A DNA stretch of 64,000 nt from the NCBI RefSeq assembly GCF_949987515.2, contig NC_082687.1, forward strand, positions 19,204,148 to 19,268,147. The letters run 5' to 3'. The notes beneath the pieces are model-generated. The model made no database searches, had not been told where the DNA came from, and saw only the letters and a program-made list of their open reading frames with translations. The translations under genes and the position numbers were made by a program. The DNA comes from Delphinus delphis (taxonomy: Eukaryota > Chordata > Mammalia > Artiodactyla > Delphinidae). Of the stretch, positions 10,612-22,201 are shown piece by piece (the stretch's first letter is position 1; each line of letters begins with the position of its first letter).

Positions 10612-11545
10612 TTTTAAATTAATTTTTATTGGAGTACAGTTGATTTACAATGTTGTGTTAGTTTCTGCTGTACAGCAAAGTGTGAATAGGTTGTACATTT
10701 ACATATATCCACTCTTTTTAAAATTCTTTTTCCATGTAGGTCATTACAGAGTACTGAGTAGAGTTCCCTGTGCTATACAGTAGGTCCTTATTAGTTATCT
10801 ATTTTATATATAGTAGTGTGTATATGTCAATCCTGGTCTCCCAATCTATCCCTCCTCCCCTTTCCCCCCAGGTAACCATAAGGTTTCTTCCTACATCTGT
10901 GACTCTATTTCTGTTTTGTAAACAGGTTCATTTGTAACACTTTTTTTAGATCCCACATATAAGCGATATCATGTGATATTTGTTTTTCTCTGTCTGACTT
11001 ACTTCACTCAGTATGACAATCTCTAGGTCCATCCATGTTGATGCAAATGCCATTATTTCACTCTTTTTTTTTATAGCTGAGTAATATTCCATTGTATATA
11101 TGGACCACATCTTCTTTATCCATTCCTCTATCTATGGACGTTTATACTGCTTCCATGTCCTGGCTGTTGTAGATAGTGAAAATTGGGGTGCATGTAGTGC
11201 TGCAGTGAAAATTGAGTTGCATGTATCTTCTAGAATTATGGTTTTCTCTGGGTATATGCCCAGGAGTGGGATTGCAGGATCATATGATGATAACTCTATT
11301 TTTAGTTTTCTAAGGAACATCCATACTGTTCTCCATAATGGTTGTATCAATTTACATTCCCATCAACAGTGTGGGAGTGTTTCCTTTTCTCCACACCCTC
11401 TCCCGCATATACTATTTGTATTTTTTTTTGATGATGCCATTCTGACCAGTGTGAGGTGATACCTCATTGTAGCTTTGATTTGCATTTCTCTAATAATTAG
11501 TGATATTGAGCATCTTTTCATGTGCTTTTGGCCATCATGTCAACT
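10612..11545 (-). mobile_element. 5'-truncated L1, ORF2 C-terminus and 3' UTR
   Basis: A minus-strand L1 3' end: 3' UTR at the left ('ttattggagtacagttgattt'), ORF2 C-terminal region at about 11040-11540. In minus frame 11132-11350, residues such as [13 protein letters not shown] are typical of the end of L1 ORF2p. It is broken by frameshifts and a local duplication at 11174-11223. The 5' end stops in 'gagcatcttttcatgtgc'. I could not settle a TSD. Confidence 0.9.
11132..11350 (-). pseudogene. L1 ORF2 C-terminal remnant
   Basis: A 72-residue open stretch encodes part of the ORF2p C-terminal region of the surrounding L1. Homology with ORF2p holds in the first half; the second half is shifted by the internal duplication. 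It cannot make a functional protein, because reverse transcriptase and endonuclease are absent. Confidence 0.8.
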
Positions 11546-11884
11546 TTCACCAAACATTCAGCTTCTCTTTCTCAGATCTTTCCACTAAGTCCTAGGAATT
11601 AGGGCTTTGTTTCTTCCTCAGAATTCTTCAGTTTCCTCTATTGAAGCAATGCTCCTCGAACCTTCCCTAACCTTTGGCCTAGAAAATTACTAAAACCTAC
11701 AGGATGGGGATGGGAAACAAATGGCAAGAAAAGACACGAACTGACCAGTAAATATTGGAGAAAAGATATTCACAAGTCAGAATAAGAGAAAGAGGAGGGA
11801 CGCAGATGTCAAACATAATAACATGTTACCAAGTTCAAAAGCTACCAAAAAAAGGCACATAGTAAAAATTCTGTGTCCTCTCTC

Positions 11885-12225
11885 TATCTAGCCACCTAGA
11901 TTCTTTCCCAAGAAGTGAACAAGTGATTAGTTTCTTATATACTTATATATTCTTCCATATCTATGTCTTTTTCTATACTATTTTAACAAATGGTAACATA
12001 CTATATACACTCTGCACTGCACCTTGCCTCTTTCACTCAAGATACGTAACTTGGAGATTATGTAGTATTAATACCTAAAAATCCCTCTGTTTCTCTGTGC
12101 TGCTTCAGTGCTATTTGCCTAACCAATCTCTACTTATTGATATTCAGCTTTTTGCCATTGCTAACAGCACTGCACTGAACAACCTTGAACACATCTCTTT
12201 GCACATATGTGAGTGTGCATTACTC
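11885..12225 (-). mobile_element. Old L1 3' region fragment
   Basis: 'acatactatatacactctgcactgcaccttgcc', 'ctacttattgatattcagctttttgccattgctaac' and 'aacaaccttgaacacatctctttgcacat' follow the order of an old L1 ORF2 3' region in minus orientation. Confidence 0.6.
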
Positions 12226-12229
12226 AGGA

Positions 12230-13705
12230 CTCAGTTCTGAAAACAGAAACCGCTCCATTTTAGGGAGACAGGAGTTTCAAACAGCCAGTCTGGTACTTAC
12301 AGATGATTAAAGGGTTGTTGGCACAGCTGGAAAAATGGGCTCTTAGGCCGATGCTCAAGGAATGTCTCAGGATTGATGGGCCATGGAACTTTTCTGCAAC
12401 CTCTGTGGCTACTCCTGCAATACTGAGTTCAAAAGCATATCTCATAGCTGTGATTAAGGGAGCAGGAAGCCAAAATAGAGAAAAATTGCCTCCATTGAGA
12501 CCGCCTATTCATCAAACAGTCAGAAGAGGCAAAAATGGCTTCATTTGTACTTTGGCTGTCTAAATCTTACTTGATTACATTGAATTAATGGAACCTAATT
12601 TGCTTTTAGAACCTTGATTCCGTAAGAGTCTGGGAAATATAGATTTTTATTTTCTAGACCCTGTGGCTCTGTAAAAAAGGCATTCTAGAAAAAGGCAGAA
12701 AGGAGGATATGTGAGTCAATCCAACAGAGAAAACAACTGTTACTCTAATTGACTATATTGTTCTAAAGAATTATCAAATCTTTTACAGAAACGTTGAAGG
12801 TAAAAGTCCCATTAATGGGAATAATTGAAATGAATGATTTTTACTGACAGGTCGTATTTGACTGCCTTCCATCACTTCCACTCTCCCCAATCCCCAGCTC
12901 CTCAACATATTCTTCTTGGCCAAAGAAAATTGTCCCAGAGGAGCAGAGTTTCCTCCAGAGCCAGAGGAACCTGCACATACACATCTAGCTCAAGCCATGG
13001 TTATTCACACGGGAAGGTAAAGAGGCAGTGAGAGTCAAGAGTGATATCAAGGCCACATGCTCCAAGTGGGGGAAAAGCAGTGGGAAAAAAAGGAGAAAGC
13101 AATACCAAAAGGCGAACTAGGTGATAAAATGTTCGGTTGTTGGAAGTAATAATATTAAGAGGATTTTCTCATAAAAGTTGACAGGAGTCACTATAATGGG
13201 CAGAAGTTACAATGCAGTGTAAGCAAGAGGGCGTTGTAAGCAATTGTTTGGGATAGAAGATAATGGCCATGCTGTTCCTAAGCCATCAAAATGTAGAAAT
13301 AAAGCAGAGTGGCTGCTGTTATGCATTGGTAGGTATGAAGAATTGCATTATGCTGATATTAAATTAGCACAGATTAGAGAGCATGTATTTACTCACTGTT
13401 TCCACGTAGAAGACAGCAAAGCATGGTATGAACAGGAGCGCTGCGGGGGAACTCCAGAAAGGAGATGTTAAACTCTCTTCTTAGAGGAGACTTCAACTAT
13501 AAGTTACAAAATTACAGCTTTAATGGAAAATAAACATTACTTGCATGGTAGAGAATTGTGGTCTGATTTTTTGAGGCTTTCTTAGAGGGGATAAGTACTA
13601 TCACCTGGGCTAGGTTTTAATCTAAGTCTGGCAACTCCATTCTTTCCTTTATTCAGACCAAAATACTTGGAGTCATCTTTGACTTAATTTCTTTCCTTTG
13701 TAAAA
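12230..13705. other. No recognised feature
   Basis: Unassigned. The ORFs at 12303-12563 (86 residues), 12834-13031 and 13244-13471 have no recognisable domain and no codon pattern that I can defend. Confidence 0.35.
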
Positions 13706-13709
13706 TTAA

Positions 13710-14075
13710 AAAAAAAATTCTTAATTTGGGTAAAATACACATATTCCAAAAGCTACCATCTTAACCATTTTTAAATGTACAATTCAGTAGTCCTAAGCAC
13801 CTTCACACTGTTGTGCAACCGATCTCCAGAATTCTTTTCATCTTGCAAAACCAAAACTCTACATCGCTTAAGTAACAGTTCCCTATTTCACTCTCCCGTG
13901 GCCAGGTCACAGCAACACCATTCTACTTTCTGTTTCTGTGAATTGGACTACTGTAGGTGCCTCAGATAATTGGAACCATACACTATTTGTCTTTTTGTGA
14001 CAGGCTTGTTTCACTTAGCATATGGTTCATCCATGTTGTAGCATATGCCAGAATTTCCTTTTTAAGGCTGCTCGT
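13710..14075 (-). mobile_element. Old L1 3' UTR fragment
   Basis: 'ctaccatcttaaccatttttaaatgtacaattcagtag', 'cttcacactgttgtgcaaccgatctccag' and 'tgtgacaggcttgtttcacttagcat' are hallmarks of an old L1 3' end read in minus orientation. The right end stops in 'ttcctttttaaggctg'. Confidence 0.82.
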
Positions 14076-14109
14076 TTGCTTTCTTTGGGGCTTTCTTCTC
14101 TTGCAGCCT

Positions 14110-14850
14110 ACATCGAATGATTATGAAATCCTTTGAATCTGCCTTCAAAGTGAATGCAGAGCCTGGCCGCTTCTCACTACTGCACTGCGGCCACTGTCGC
14201 AGCCACCATCACTTCTCCCCTGCACTTCTGCAACTTGGTCCCTATCTTCTGTTTTCAACCCAGCATCGACAGCAATCTCTTAAAAATCAGGTCACCCCTT
14301 TGCTCAAAATCCTGCAGCCTCTCCTCATTTTGCTTAGAGAGGAAACCAAAATCCACGTCTCAGCCTGCCAGGCCCAGGAAGCCTGCTAGCTCACTGTCCC
14401 CAGCTTTTCCTCCTACTGCTTTCCCTGCCTATCCACCCCTCCACCTACATCGTGCTTGCTTCCTTGCGCTTCCTTGAACTGGTAGGCAAGATTTAACAGC
14501 AGTGCCTGTGCCCTGACGTCTCTCTTCCAGATGTCTCTGTATGCTAACCCTATTATTTTCTTTAAGCGTTTTGTCAAATGTAAGCTTAAAAAGCTCTAAC
14601 CTGATCACGTTGTTGAAAATACAGCCCACCCTACCACACACACTCCCTTATCCCCTTCACCACTCCTTTTCCCCCCTGACAGTTAGTGGCTTCTAAAATG
14701 TTATATAACATATTATCTATGTTGTAATAGTTTATTGTCTGTCTCCCCCTGCTACATATATACCTTTACCTGCTTTGTTCAGGGATGTATCCCAAACATT
14801 GAGAGCCATGCCTGGCACAGAGGGAGCATTCAACAGGTGAATGAAAGGAA
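14110..14850 (+). mobile_element. L2 LINE, ORF2 end and 3' UTR
   Basis: A long plus-strand L2 segment: 'cgcttctcactactgcactgcggccactgtcgcagccaccatc', 'cagcatcgacagcaatctcttaaaaatcaggtcacccctttgctcaaaatcctgcag', 'ttattgtctgtctccccctgct' and 'gccatgcctggcacagagggagcattcaacagg' appear in the L2 order. The frame is broken. ORFs of 90-107 residues here are decayed L2 sequence, not genes. Confidence 0.82.
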
Positions 14851-15039
14851 AGATCACCTCTTTGCACTGAGAGCAGGTTGCGTTTGTGCTTCCATAGGTC
14901 ATCTGAGACTGTAACAGTGTGTGAGTAAAGAAGGAAGCAACCAAAGGATCCTGATTTCTAGTCCATCCCCCTCTTCCCCCCGCATTTTCACACCAACAGA
15001 GCTTGTTTCTAAGAGTCCACTGGGAAGAAGTATGGTGCA

Positions 15040-15245
15040 TGCTAGGAGCCTGGAGTCTAACACTCTTCAAATTCAACCCCATTATCTACTGACTGAATGG
15101 CTTGGGGGAAGTTAGTCTTTTTACTCTTCAGTTTCCTCAACTATGAGATGGGGATACTATTAATTGGGGAATCTCATAGGTTATGAGCATGAAATGAGAT
15201 AATTCATATAAAATGCTGAGCACTTGATAAATTACTTGTTGGTAA
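15040..15245 (+). mobile_element. MIR SINE
   Basis: The central core 'cttcagtttcctcaactatgagatggggatac' is followed by 'atgagataattcatataaaatgctgagcactt'. Plus strand. Confidence 0.82.
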
Positions 15246-15249
15246 ATAT

Positions 15250-17690
15250 AATTGTAAAGCACTTAAAGACAATGCATTTACGATGTTATGCATTCCTCTG
15301 TAATCTCATTTATTTTAATTTGCTTAATAAAATTCTCTTTATATAAGTGGTATAAAAAGTTTGAGCTCAGTACTGAATTATCAAGAACTCTGAGATACCA
15401 GTATATGAATTATTTTACCATATTGTGAATTCTCAGAAGTTAAGTCCATATTCAAGTGAAAGTACACAATATATGATCAAATATGAGAGTTTTGATTGTT
15501 TATTTAGCTTTCCCATAGTACTGATTATCATGATATGACTCACTATATCTCTAATTCAATGGTGTTTTCTCGAAAAAATTATTACAAATAGATACTGAGC
15601 TTTTCATAGTTTCACCTTTCAAATAATACTTTATTACTTGACATTTATATTCTATTTTTAACAAAGCTTTTCTCTTTGTTAGGTTATCTGGACTACACCA
15701 GTTAAAATTTTAAAATTGGATATTTCCAATTAGTTTCAATTTGTCAGTTAACACATCTGAATTAAGACTTGTACTGGATTTTAATTACCTTTTGGGAACA
15801 AATATTTGAATAGTTGATTAATAACTCTTGATATTGTGGTAATTTCCTCCAGAACATCTTTTCATTAAATGTGGAGGTTTAAGCCAGTTAGAAATAACCC
15901 TTTTTGTTATATAAATCTGGCTTCAATTCAATGGGTTCAATTTTTGAACCCATTACCCTAATGTTCAGTGCTATTTCCCATTTTGAAAACTCATTTTGTG
16001 TGTGGGTATTTGAAATGATCAGAGATATTACCAAGAAAATGACCAATAAGCCATAAAACTGCTCAACTCGTTACTAGTATACTTTTTTTGTTACCGGGAA
16101 AGTTTCATTTTAGATTACTTTGGAAGAGAGTATGAGTGTATGTGTAGCAGTTCCCTGGGTGTATGGTCCTGTTGTCCTGTTCTTAATTTATTTAGAGTTT
16201 CTGCACTTGCTGTTGAGCAAGTGTGAAATTAAGGCCACTGTGTTTAAAAATGTAGTACAGGAATCTGAGCTTTCAATGAAATCAGATAAGAAACCTGAGA
16301 AAAGTGCAAAAGAGCAAAGTGTTTATTTCTTTCTCCTTACTTGCGCGTAAGAAAGCAGTCCACCTCCAAGTAAGGCATTCACATCTACAACTTTACCAGC
16401 ATGTGGAACTGGCAAGGAAAAAGACCCAAGGAAAGCATTCTGTCAACAGCCTTCCCCAAACTGGATACACTCTACCTCACTCTACCAAGGCTGAATGAAT
16501 TGAACCCAAACCAAGAACTTAACAAATTTTGTCTGCCCAGAGCGATTTTAACTTGAATTTGAACTTTTCATCATTCTCTGACACCTACAGAGGATTTTAA
16601 ATCAGTTACAGGAGATCTTGATTAAACTCTTCTATCTAAAACATCTTTTTAAACTTGTTAAACAAAGGCAAAAGAGGCACATGGTAGAGTGGACTCCGTG
16701 ACCTTCTGTTGGCTCTACAGAAAGGCCCTGTCTCTTAGTCTTTGGAAGGCTTCAGGTAATCAAGGAAGCAGATTTGGGGTACACTTCAGAAGACATTTAC
16801 TTTTCACCTTTGGTGAAAAGTGGCGTGATAGTACAGCCTATTTTTCTTTGGTTTTCAGTGGGATTAAAAGGCCTCCTTGAATGTTTCTAAAACTTGTAAG
16901 AAGAAGGTGCTTTAGAGCAGCTAGTAAGATTTATAAGTCTATAGAAAAGCTTAGTTAGCTGTCTTTTATAAACACTTAAAGATCTTCAGATCAAAGGAGC
17001 ATTCATAGAAAACATTTTTATTTGCTAAAATAAAGTATATATGTTCATATTTGGATTTTTCCAAATATGCATTCCTATATTTATTTTAGTTCATAAAAAC
17101 TCTTTGTGGTAAATAAGGGAAAAACAGAAGATGGATGTAAGATGTTCTCTTCCTAGAAAACAAATGTTGAGGATGGGAACAGTTTCTAGAAATGAATAAG
17201 GTAAGGTGCGAGCATTGCCTTTGAGTCATTTAAACCCTAAGCTGATGATAGTTGTGATTGTTTATTGTGAACTCACTGGGCCCATGCAAATAGGATGTGA
17301 CTCTAGATTATGTAAGAAAAGGTGTTAATGGATGATGAAAACTCAAATCATGCTCACAAAAGAGGACATGAAATAGTTGTCTCCAGGGACGTTTCACAGT
17401 GCTACATAGGGAGTAGCAGTGCATCCAAATGTCCCCTAATATAAGAACATACTTTTTGCCCAATCAGTAAATCATTCTTCCTGACAAAATTGATGGAATA
17501 TAATCCCTTCCCTTACTGTGGTGCAGGTAGAATAATACAATAGAAAAGATACAGGAAGTAGAATTATCAGTTCATGGTGGAGAGACACAAAAGCACACCA
17601 CCATGGTAGAAACCAAGAGATAAAGCATTTCCCAGCATAGGCTGCAGATTTGCTTGAAAGGAGGAGGACAATAGAAGGGTTAAGAACAAT
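15250..17690. other. Long unassigned stretch
   Basis: About 2.4 kb without a repeat I can name. Short ORFs (for example 76 residues at 16120-16350) have no supported identity. A small inverted repeat occurs at 15928-15954 (aatgggttcaa ... ttgaaccatt type). Confidence 0.35.
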
Positions 17691-17699
17691 GATTTTATG

Positions 17700-18245
17700 A
17701 TCAATAGAGATGTATTTTCATTCCAATTTGTAGATTTAGGCAGGAACCCGAAGCCTCCATTTCTTCTTCTATACCTGGGAAAAATAAAAAGATAATAAAC
17801 TAACTTATACAGTTGTTGTGAGAGTTAAGTATGGTAATGCATGTAGAGCAGGGGTCCCTAACTCCCAGGCCACAGACCAGTACGGGTCCACTGTCTGTTA
17901 GGAACCAGGCCGCACAGCAGGAGGTGAGCAGCTGGTGAGCGAGCGAAGCTTCGTCTGTATTTACAGCCGCTCCCCATCGCTCGCATTACCGCCTGAGCTC
18001 TGCCTCCTGTCAGCATTACGGTGCATTGTATAATTATTTCATTATATATTACAATGTAATAATAATAGACATAAAGAGCACAGTAAATGTAATGTGCTTG
18101 AATCATCCCAAAGCCGTCCCGCCACCCTCACCCCCAGTCCGTGGAAAAATTGTCTTCCACAAAACCAGCCCCTGGTGCCAGAAAGTCTGAGGACTGCTGA
18201 TGTAGAGAGATTAATGAAATGCCAGGTATGTAAGTGCCCAGGAGT
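17700..18245 (+). mobile_element. MIR SINE split by a hAT insertion
   Basis: The left part (17700-17848) reads as MIR: 'aagcctccatttcttcttctatacctggg...aaataaaaagataataa...gttgttgtgagagttaagtatggtaatgcatgtagag'. The right part (18200-18245: 'gattaatgaaatgccaggtatgtaagtgcccagga') completes the MIR 3' end. The interruption is the DNA transposon at 17849-18199, whose TSD lies in MIR sequence. Confidence 0.72.
17849..18199. mobile_element. Non-autonomous hAT transposon with 8-bp TSD
   Basis: The element starts CAGGGGTCCCTAAC and ends GTCTGAGGACTGCTG, so its ends are inverted (CAG-GTCC type) as in hAT elements. It is flanked by a perfect 8-bp duplication atgtagag at 17841-17848 and 18200-18207. 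Internal blocks ('ttaggaaccaggccgcacagcaggaggtgag', 'tggaaaaattgtcttccacaaaacc') belong to a widespread mammalian repeat, but I do not commit to its database name. The 351-bp length leaves no room for a transposase. The 82-residue minus ORF at 17858-18106 is incidental. Confidence 0.9.
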
Positions 18246-18249
18246 TTGT

Positions 18250-19265
18250 GGCTGCTGTCATTAGTCCCCAGCTCTTTGTCCCACACTGTTGAATAAAGGC
18301 TGTAGTTAAATTTTGAGCAAGTAAGTGTACAGTACCTGAAAGCAAAAGCCTTTCTATCAGGAAACAACACTGAAGTGTGAACCAATAAGAGAAAAGAAAT
18401 GTGTGGTAAACAAGAATGTCATCAGATTTAGAAAGAAAAACAACATGGCCTGAACTAGAGACAGGGTTAAAGGTTTTCAGTTTTCCTAAAAATTAATATA
18501 AGATTTGTCCTTACTTTGTTGTCAAGATTTGTGACAAAATTAACTACAGAGTGACCTACAGATGGTTCTTATTCTTAAGCGTGTATTCATTTATTTTCAG
18601 TCCTTACTTTTCACCTTTCTTGAGTTAATAAAAGAACTCCAGTCTGGAAGATCATTCTGGTTGGTTTCTGTACACTTGCTGCAGTTTAGATTGTGGAGCC
18701 CAGAAAGAAGAGCTAAAAAGTACGACCCCTTGATAGGAATTTTGCCTTAACAAACCTCTCTTCTGTCTCTCTGAGTCCATGTTATATACACACATTTAAA
18801 TGTATGGTCTTACAATACTATATTCTTAAATATGGCTACATATGTTATTTCAGAATTCTCATGAACTTTCATTCAACATCATGGGTCTTCAGGGAAACAA
18901 AAGAAAAAAATTCCCTCTCTCTGTTCAGCTCTCATCATCTTTCTGACCAGAGAAACTGGAGAAAGAAGTGTTGGATTTGTTTCTCTCCGATCGCTTACTT
19001 CTTGGCTATAGAGCCCCTTTTAAGGGGGGGTAGTATTCTTGGATCAGTCAGGTTTGATTGGGGACACAGAAGCCACTGTCGGTATATTTAGGGGAAAGAA
19101 AATTAATATATGCAAAGTATTTGAAGCTTAGATAATTATTGGAAGAACTGGAAAAGCAAAGATCCAAAAGGCCCCTTACAGGAAATCTAGAAGTATAGGC
19201 TTTCATGGAAGCCTATACTACATTGATATACCCAATAGCAATGATTCTAGTTGCTAGCAGAGCTG
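18250..19265. other. No recognised feature
   Basis: Unassigned. ORFs of 62-95 residues here lack motifs. Confidence 0.35.
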
Positions 19266-19269
19266 AAAT

Positions 19270-19800
19270 AGGAGCGTAGCAGAATGTCCATAATACAAGT
19301 GAGCCAGACCTCATCTATTTTCCTCTCCAGATCTTGTCTTCATTTCTCTGCTTTTATCCCCAGGAGTCTGACTTGATTGAACTGGTGGTCCAGCACTGGT
19401 GGTCCTCCTTTGTCTTCTAGCTTCCAGTTGGGTTTGGCCAGCAAGGAGTCCTGATAGGAGATCAGATGAGAGGAGAAGAATAAGGTTAGGGTAATTTTTC
19501 TCCTTCCTCCCTTCCTTCAAGGTAGTTCAGGAAGTCCATGTCTCTTGCAGCTGCTTTCAAGTTAGCCTCCTCTCCCAATATACTCCTTCCAGGTTTTGGT
19601 AACTGTTCCTTCCTCATCCTTTCTGGCTGAGGAATGATAATATCTCTTACTAACCCTTGCTTGGATCCTGCGTTCTCCCTTGTGGTTCCATTACATCCTG
19701 CAACATTTTTGTAAATAATCCTTTAGTAAATAAACACCCCGTGAGTTATTCTAACATGAGCGTGCCAACTGTTTCCTATTGGGAACCTGACTGATATAAC
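19270..19800. mobile_element. Diverged interspersed repeat, family unsettled
   Basis: The order 'ggtggtccagcactggtggtcctcc...tcttctagcttccagttggg', 'gtcctgataggagatcagatgag' and 'catgagcgtgccaactgtttcctattgggaacctgactgatata' is that of a common mammalian dispersed repeat, perhaps LTR-related. An AATAAA-like motif (taaataaacacc) lies at about 19728. I cannot name the family. Confidence 0.45.
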
Positions 19801-19804
19801 AGTT

Positions 19805-20830
19805 TATACCATAAGTGTTTCCAAGAAAGCCACCTTAAAGATGGGTGTCTGGAATTGGGAGATTGATATTTAAAGGAGGTCAGGGATAACATCCTTGCTG
19901 GGATGAAAGGGACATGGGTAACCCATGGCATGTGGTAAAATCTCCCTTTCTCACCTTGTCATGCTTGTGAGCCTAAGATACAGTACAAGTGACAGGCAAG
20001 ACATAGATCGATTGGCTGAGGAATTTGGCTGCTTTGTAAACAATGAAGATTGTAAGGGCTATGGAATCACCCATTTTTCTCTTTGGGCCTCAGAGAACAT
20101 ATACAGAAATTAAGAATCATAAACATATAATTAAAAGGAAGGATTGGAAGGCTCCACGACAGCTTTGAAGGCTTTCTTCCTCTCCAGAGGTTGCAATCTA
20201 CAAGTGCGAGGGTAAGGACTGCAGAGTTGCAGCTCCAGTTAAATGCTCAGTCTTGTCCGATCTCTCACTCTAAAAGCAAGGACACTGCTGCTGGAAAGCA
20301 GTGGGTCCTTGAGATCTGGGTTGAGGACATTTGAGAAAATGTGGGCTGAGACTGAGATCTTTAATCTCAGCTTGCCCTGAGATTCCCTTTCTTGTGGAGG
20401 GAAGGGTCTCCTCTCTCCATCATCCCTCCTCTTTAGTCTTTACATCACAGACAGCTGCTTAAGAGCTAATACTGATTCTCCTCCAGGCCCACCCTGACTA
20501 CGTCTCACTGAGTTTGATTTGCCTTATTAATTATATACCAGCAAAGCCCTAAAACATTAAAAATTATCAACAGCTGTTAAGTAAACTATTTTGAGATGTT
20601 TGATAAAAGTGAGATAAAATTAATAAAAAATGTTTTTGTAAAACTACTAAGATGTCATTTACGCCTATACTATCTTTGAGTTTCCCAAAATGGCCATTAG
20701 GTAACACAAAGGTTTCATCCTTCACCCTACAAAAGAAAGGATCATAGGATTAACTAGGGTTTTTCTAAAAATTCAGCAAATTTTAATTTATTCAAAACTG
20801 TTATGAAAGCTTTTGTCTACCGAACTTAAT
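19805..20830. other. No recognised feature
   Basis: Unassigned sequence upstream of the ERV remnant. It might hold earlier parts of the provirus, but I found no reverse transcriptase or RNase H motif. Confidence 0.35.
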
Positions 20831-20833
20831 ATG

Positions 20834-20941
20834 TAGCGGTACGTGGGCCTCTCACTGTTGTGGCCTCTCCCATTGCGGAGCACAGGCTCCGGACACGCAG
20901 GCTCAGCAGCCACGGCTCACGGGCCCAGCTGCTCCGCGGCA
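20834..20941 (-). mobile_element. CHR SINE internal fragment lacking head and tail
   Basis: Only the 3' body of a CHR SINE is present, minus strand, from 'gcggtacgtgggcc' to 'gctgctccgcggcac'. The tRNA-like head is absent and no T tract lies at the left, so this is neither a usual 5' truncation nor a complete insertion. No TSD is visible. The next bases carry a direct repeat cctaaggag at about 20943 and 20967. It sits at the left border of the ERV remnant. Confidence 0.88.
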
Positions 20942-21089
20942 CCTAAGGAGTAAACCTGGTGCTAACCTAAGGAGATTGACATAATAAAAGTGGAATTTCC
21001 CAAAATCCTTCGTAATATTAACCTCAATAGCAAAAATAAATTCGCCATGATACTGAACCAACTTTGTGAATATTTTTAAAATACTGGTG

Positions 21090-21930
21090 AGGAGTTCTCC
21101 AAGGCATGTCCTACCTGCTAATAACACAATCTCAGTGAGTTCTTAGATGTAGGATATGGACAGGAATGTAAGCCTCAGGACCCTTTCTCCAAATAGGCTA
21201 TGAATAAGTTCTAATTAGTGTTATTTATTTTTTGGGTAGTTTGAAGCTTCACCTTGATAGAGAGCTATGTTGTAATGGTAGAAAAAATAATAATGTGGTT
21301 TTATACTCCCAGCCTGGGGAATTCCAACTTCTCTCTCCAATAATAGGGACACACATTTCACAGGTACTGTTATTTAAGAATTCTGTAACTTATAATTACT
21401 CAGAATCTCCACAGTCCTTTTCATCCCAAATTTCAAGAAAGATAAAGAGAAGCAAGGGAATTCCAAAACTATAACAAAGCTCTCAGGAATCTCAGACTAT
21501 TAAGGCCCAAAATACTGCCAATAGCCTTGAGGGCAATAAATCAATCCTCTCTAGTAGTATCTGTAAGTTATCTCCTTTTGAATTAATAACTGGCCTGTCT
21601 AATATTTTTGAGAGTTACTTTCTGTCCTAGATTGTACTCTTTCAGAAGCTGGTATGACTAATTATTGCAGGAGACTCAAATGATACCTCTAGTTTTATCA
21701 CCAACAGGTAAAAGGGGGATTTCCAAAATGCCTACCCAAGCAACCTTTGCATTGGAGATCTGGGCTTCAGAAAAAGGCATCAGGAAAAAAAAAACAAAAA
21801 CAAAAACAACAACAAAACTACCCTCGAGCTTCAATTAAAAAAAGCTTTATAAGGTACTGTCATAACTGACACAGCATAAAACTCCAAGGTGTTAATTCTT
21901 GGGTTCATGTTTCCCAAGTTAAAGAAAATA
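21090..21930 (+). pseudogene. pol: ERV pol remnant: integrase
   Basis: A broken copy of a retroviral integrase, the enzyme that inserts viral DNA into the host genome. Seen directly: a C-P-T-C pair at 21107-21118 that fits the zinc-binding domain, followed at once by stops; a core block in the frame starting 21309, including W-G-I-P and, at 21351-21365, T-H-F-T-G; S-P-F-E-L at 21571-21585; and a W-V-H-V-S-Q-V-K C-terminal signature at 21900-21923. In the T-H-F-T-G block the position usually occupied by catalytic Asp reads Asn (21342-21344). The blocks sit in different frames, so several indels are needed to explain them. The 80-residue ORF at 21232-21474 covers part of it in the wrong frame for the core motif. 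Family assignment is inference from these motifs. Confidence 0.78.
21785..21818. repeat. A-rich tract
   Basis: An (A)n with C interruptions (aaaacaaaaacaaaaac...). It lies within the integrase C-terminal region and adds to the frame damage there. Confidence 0.75.
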
Positions 21931-22010
21931 TACAGCAATTCCTACTGACTACTGGACTTCTATTCCATCAGGAGACCTTAAATTGATGATGTTTAGGAAT
22001 TCTCCTGAAG

Positions 22011-22106
22011 CTGCTGACTATATAAGTGGACAGCTTCTACCCAGAATGACAGAACAATCTGCTGACTACAGAAGTAAACAGCTTCTGCTCGAGATGATAA
22101 AACAAG
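22011..22106. repeat. Imperfect 48-bp tandem duplication
   Basis: Two copies of 48 bp (22011-22058 and 22059-22106) begin with the same ctgctgacta and share cagcttct. About three quarters of positions match by eye. It lies between the pol end and the env start of the ERV. Confidence 0.7.
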
Positions 22107-22201
22107 ATTAATTATATGATTTTCCAGCATTTTTTCCCTTTACCACTAATCTTGCCTATTGTTCTTTTTTTGTTATTCTCCACTAACTAAAGGTTCTCAA
22201 T

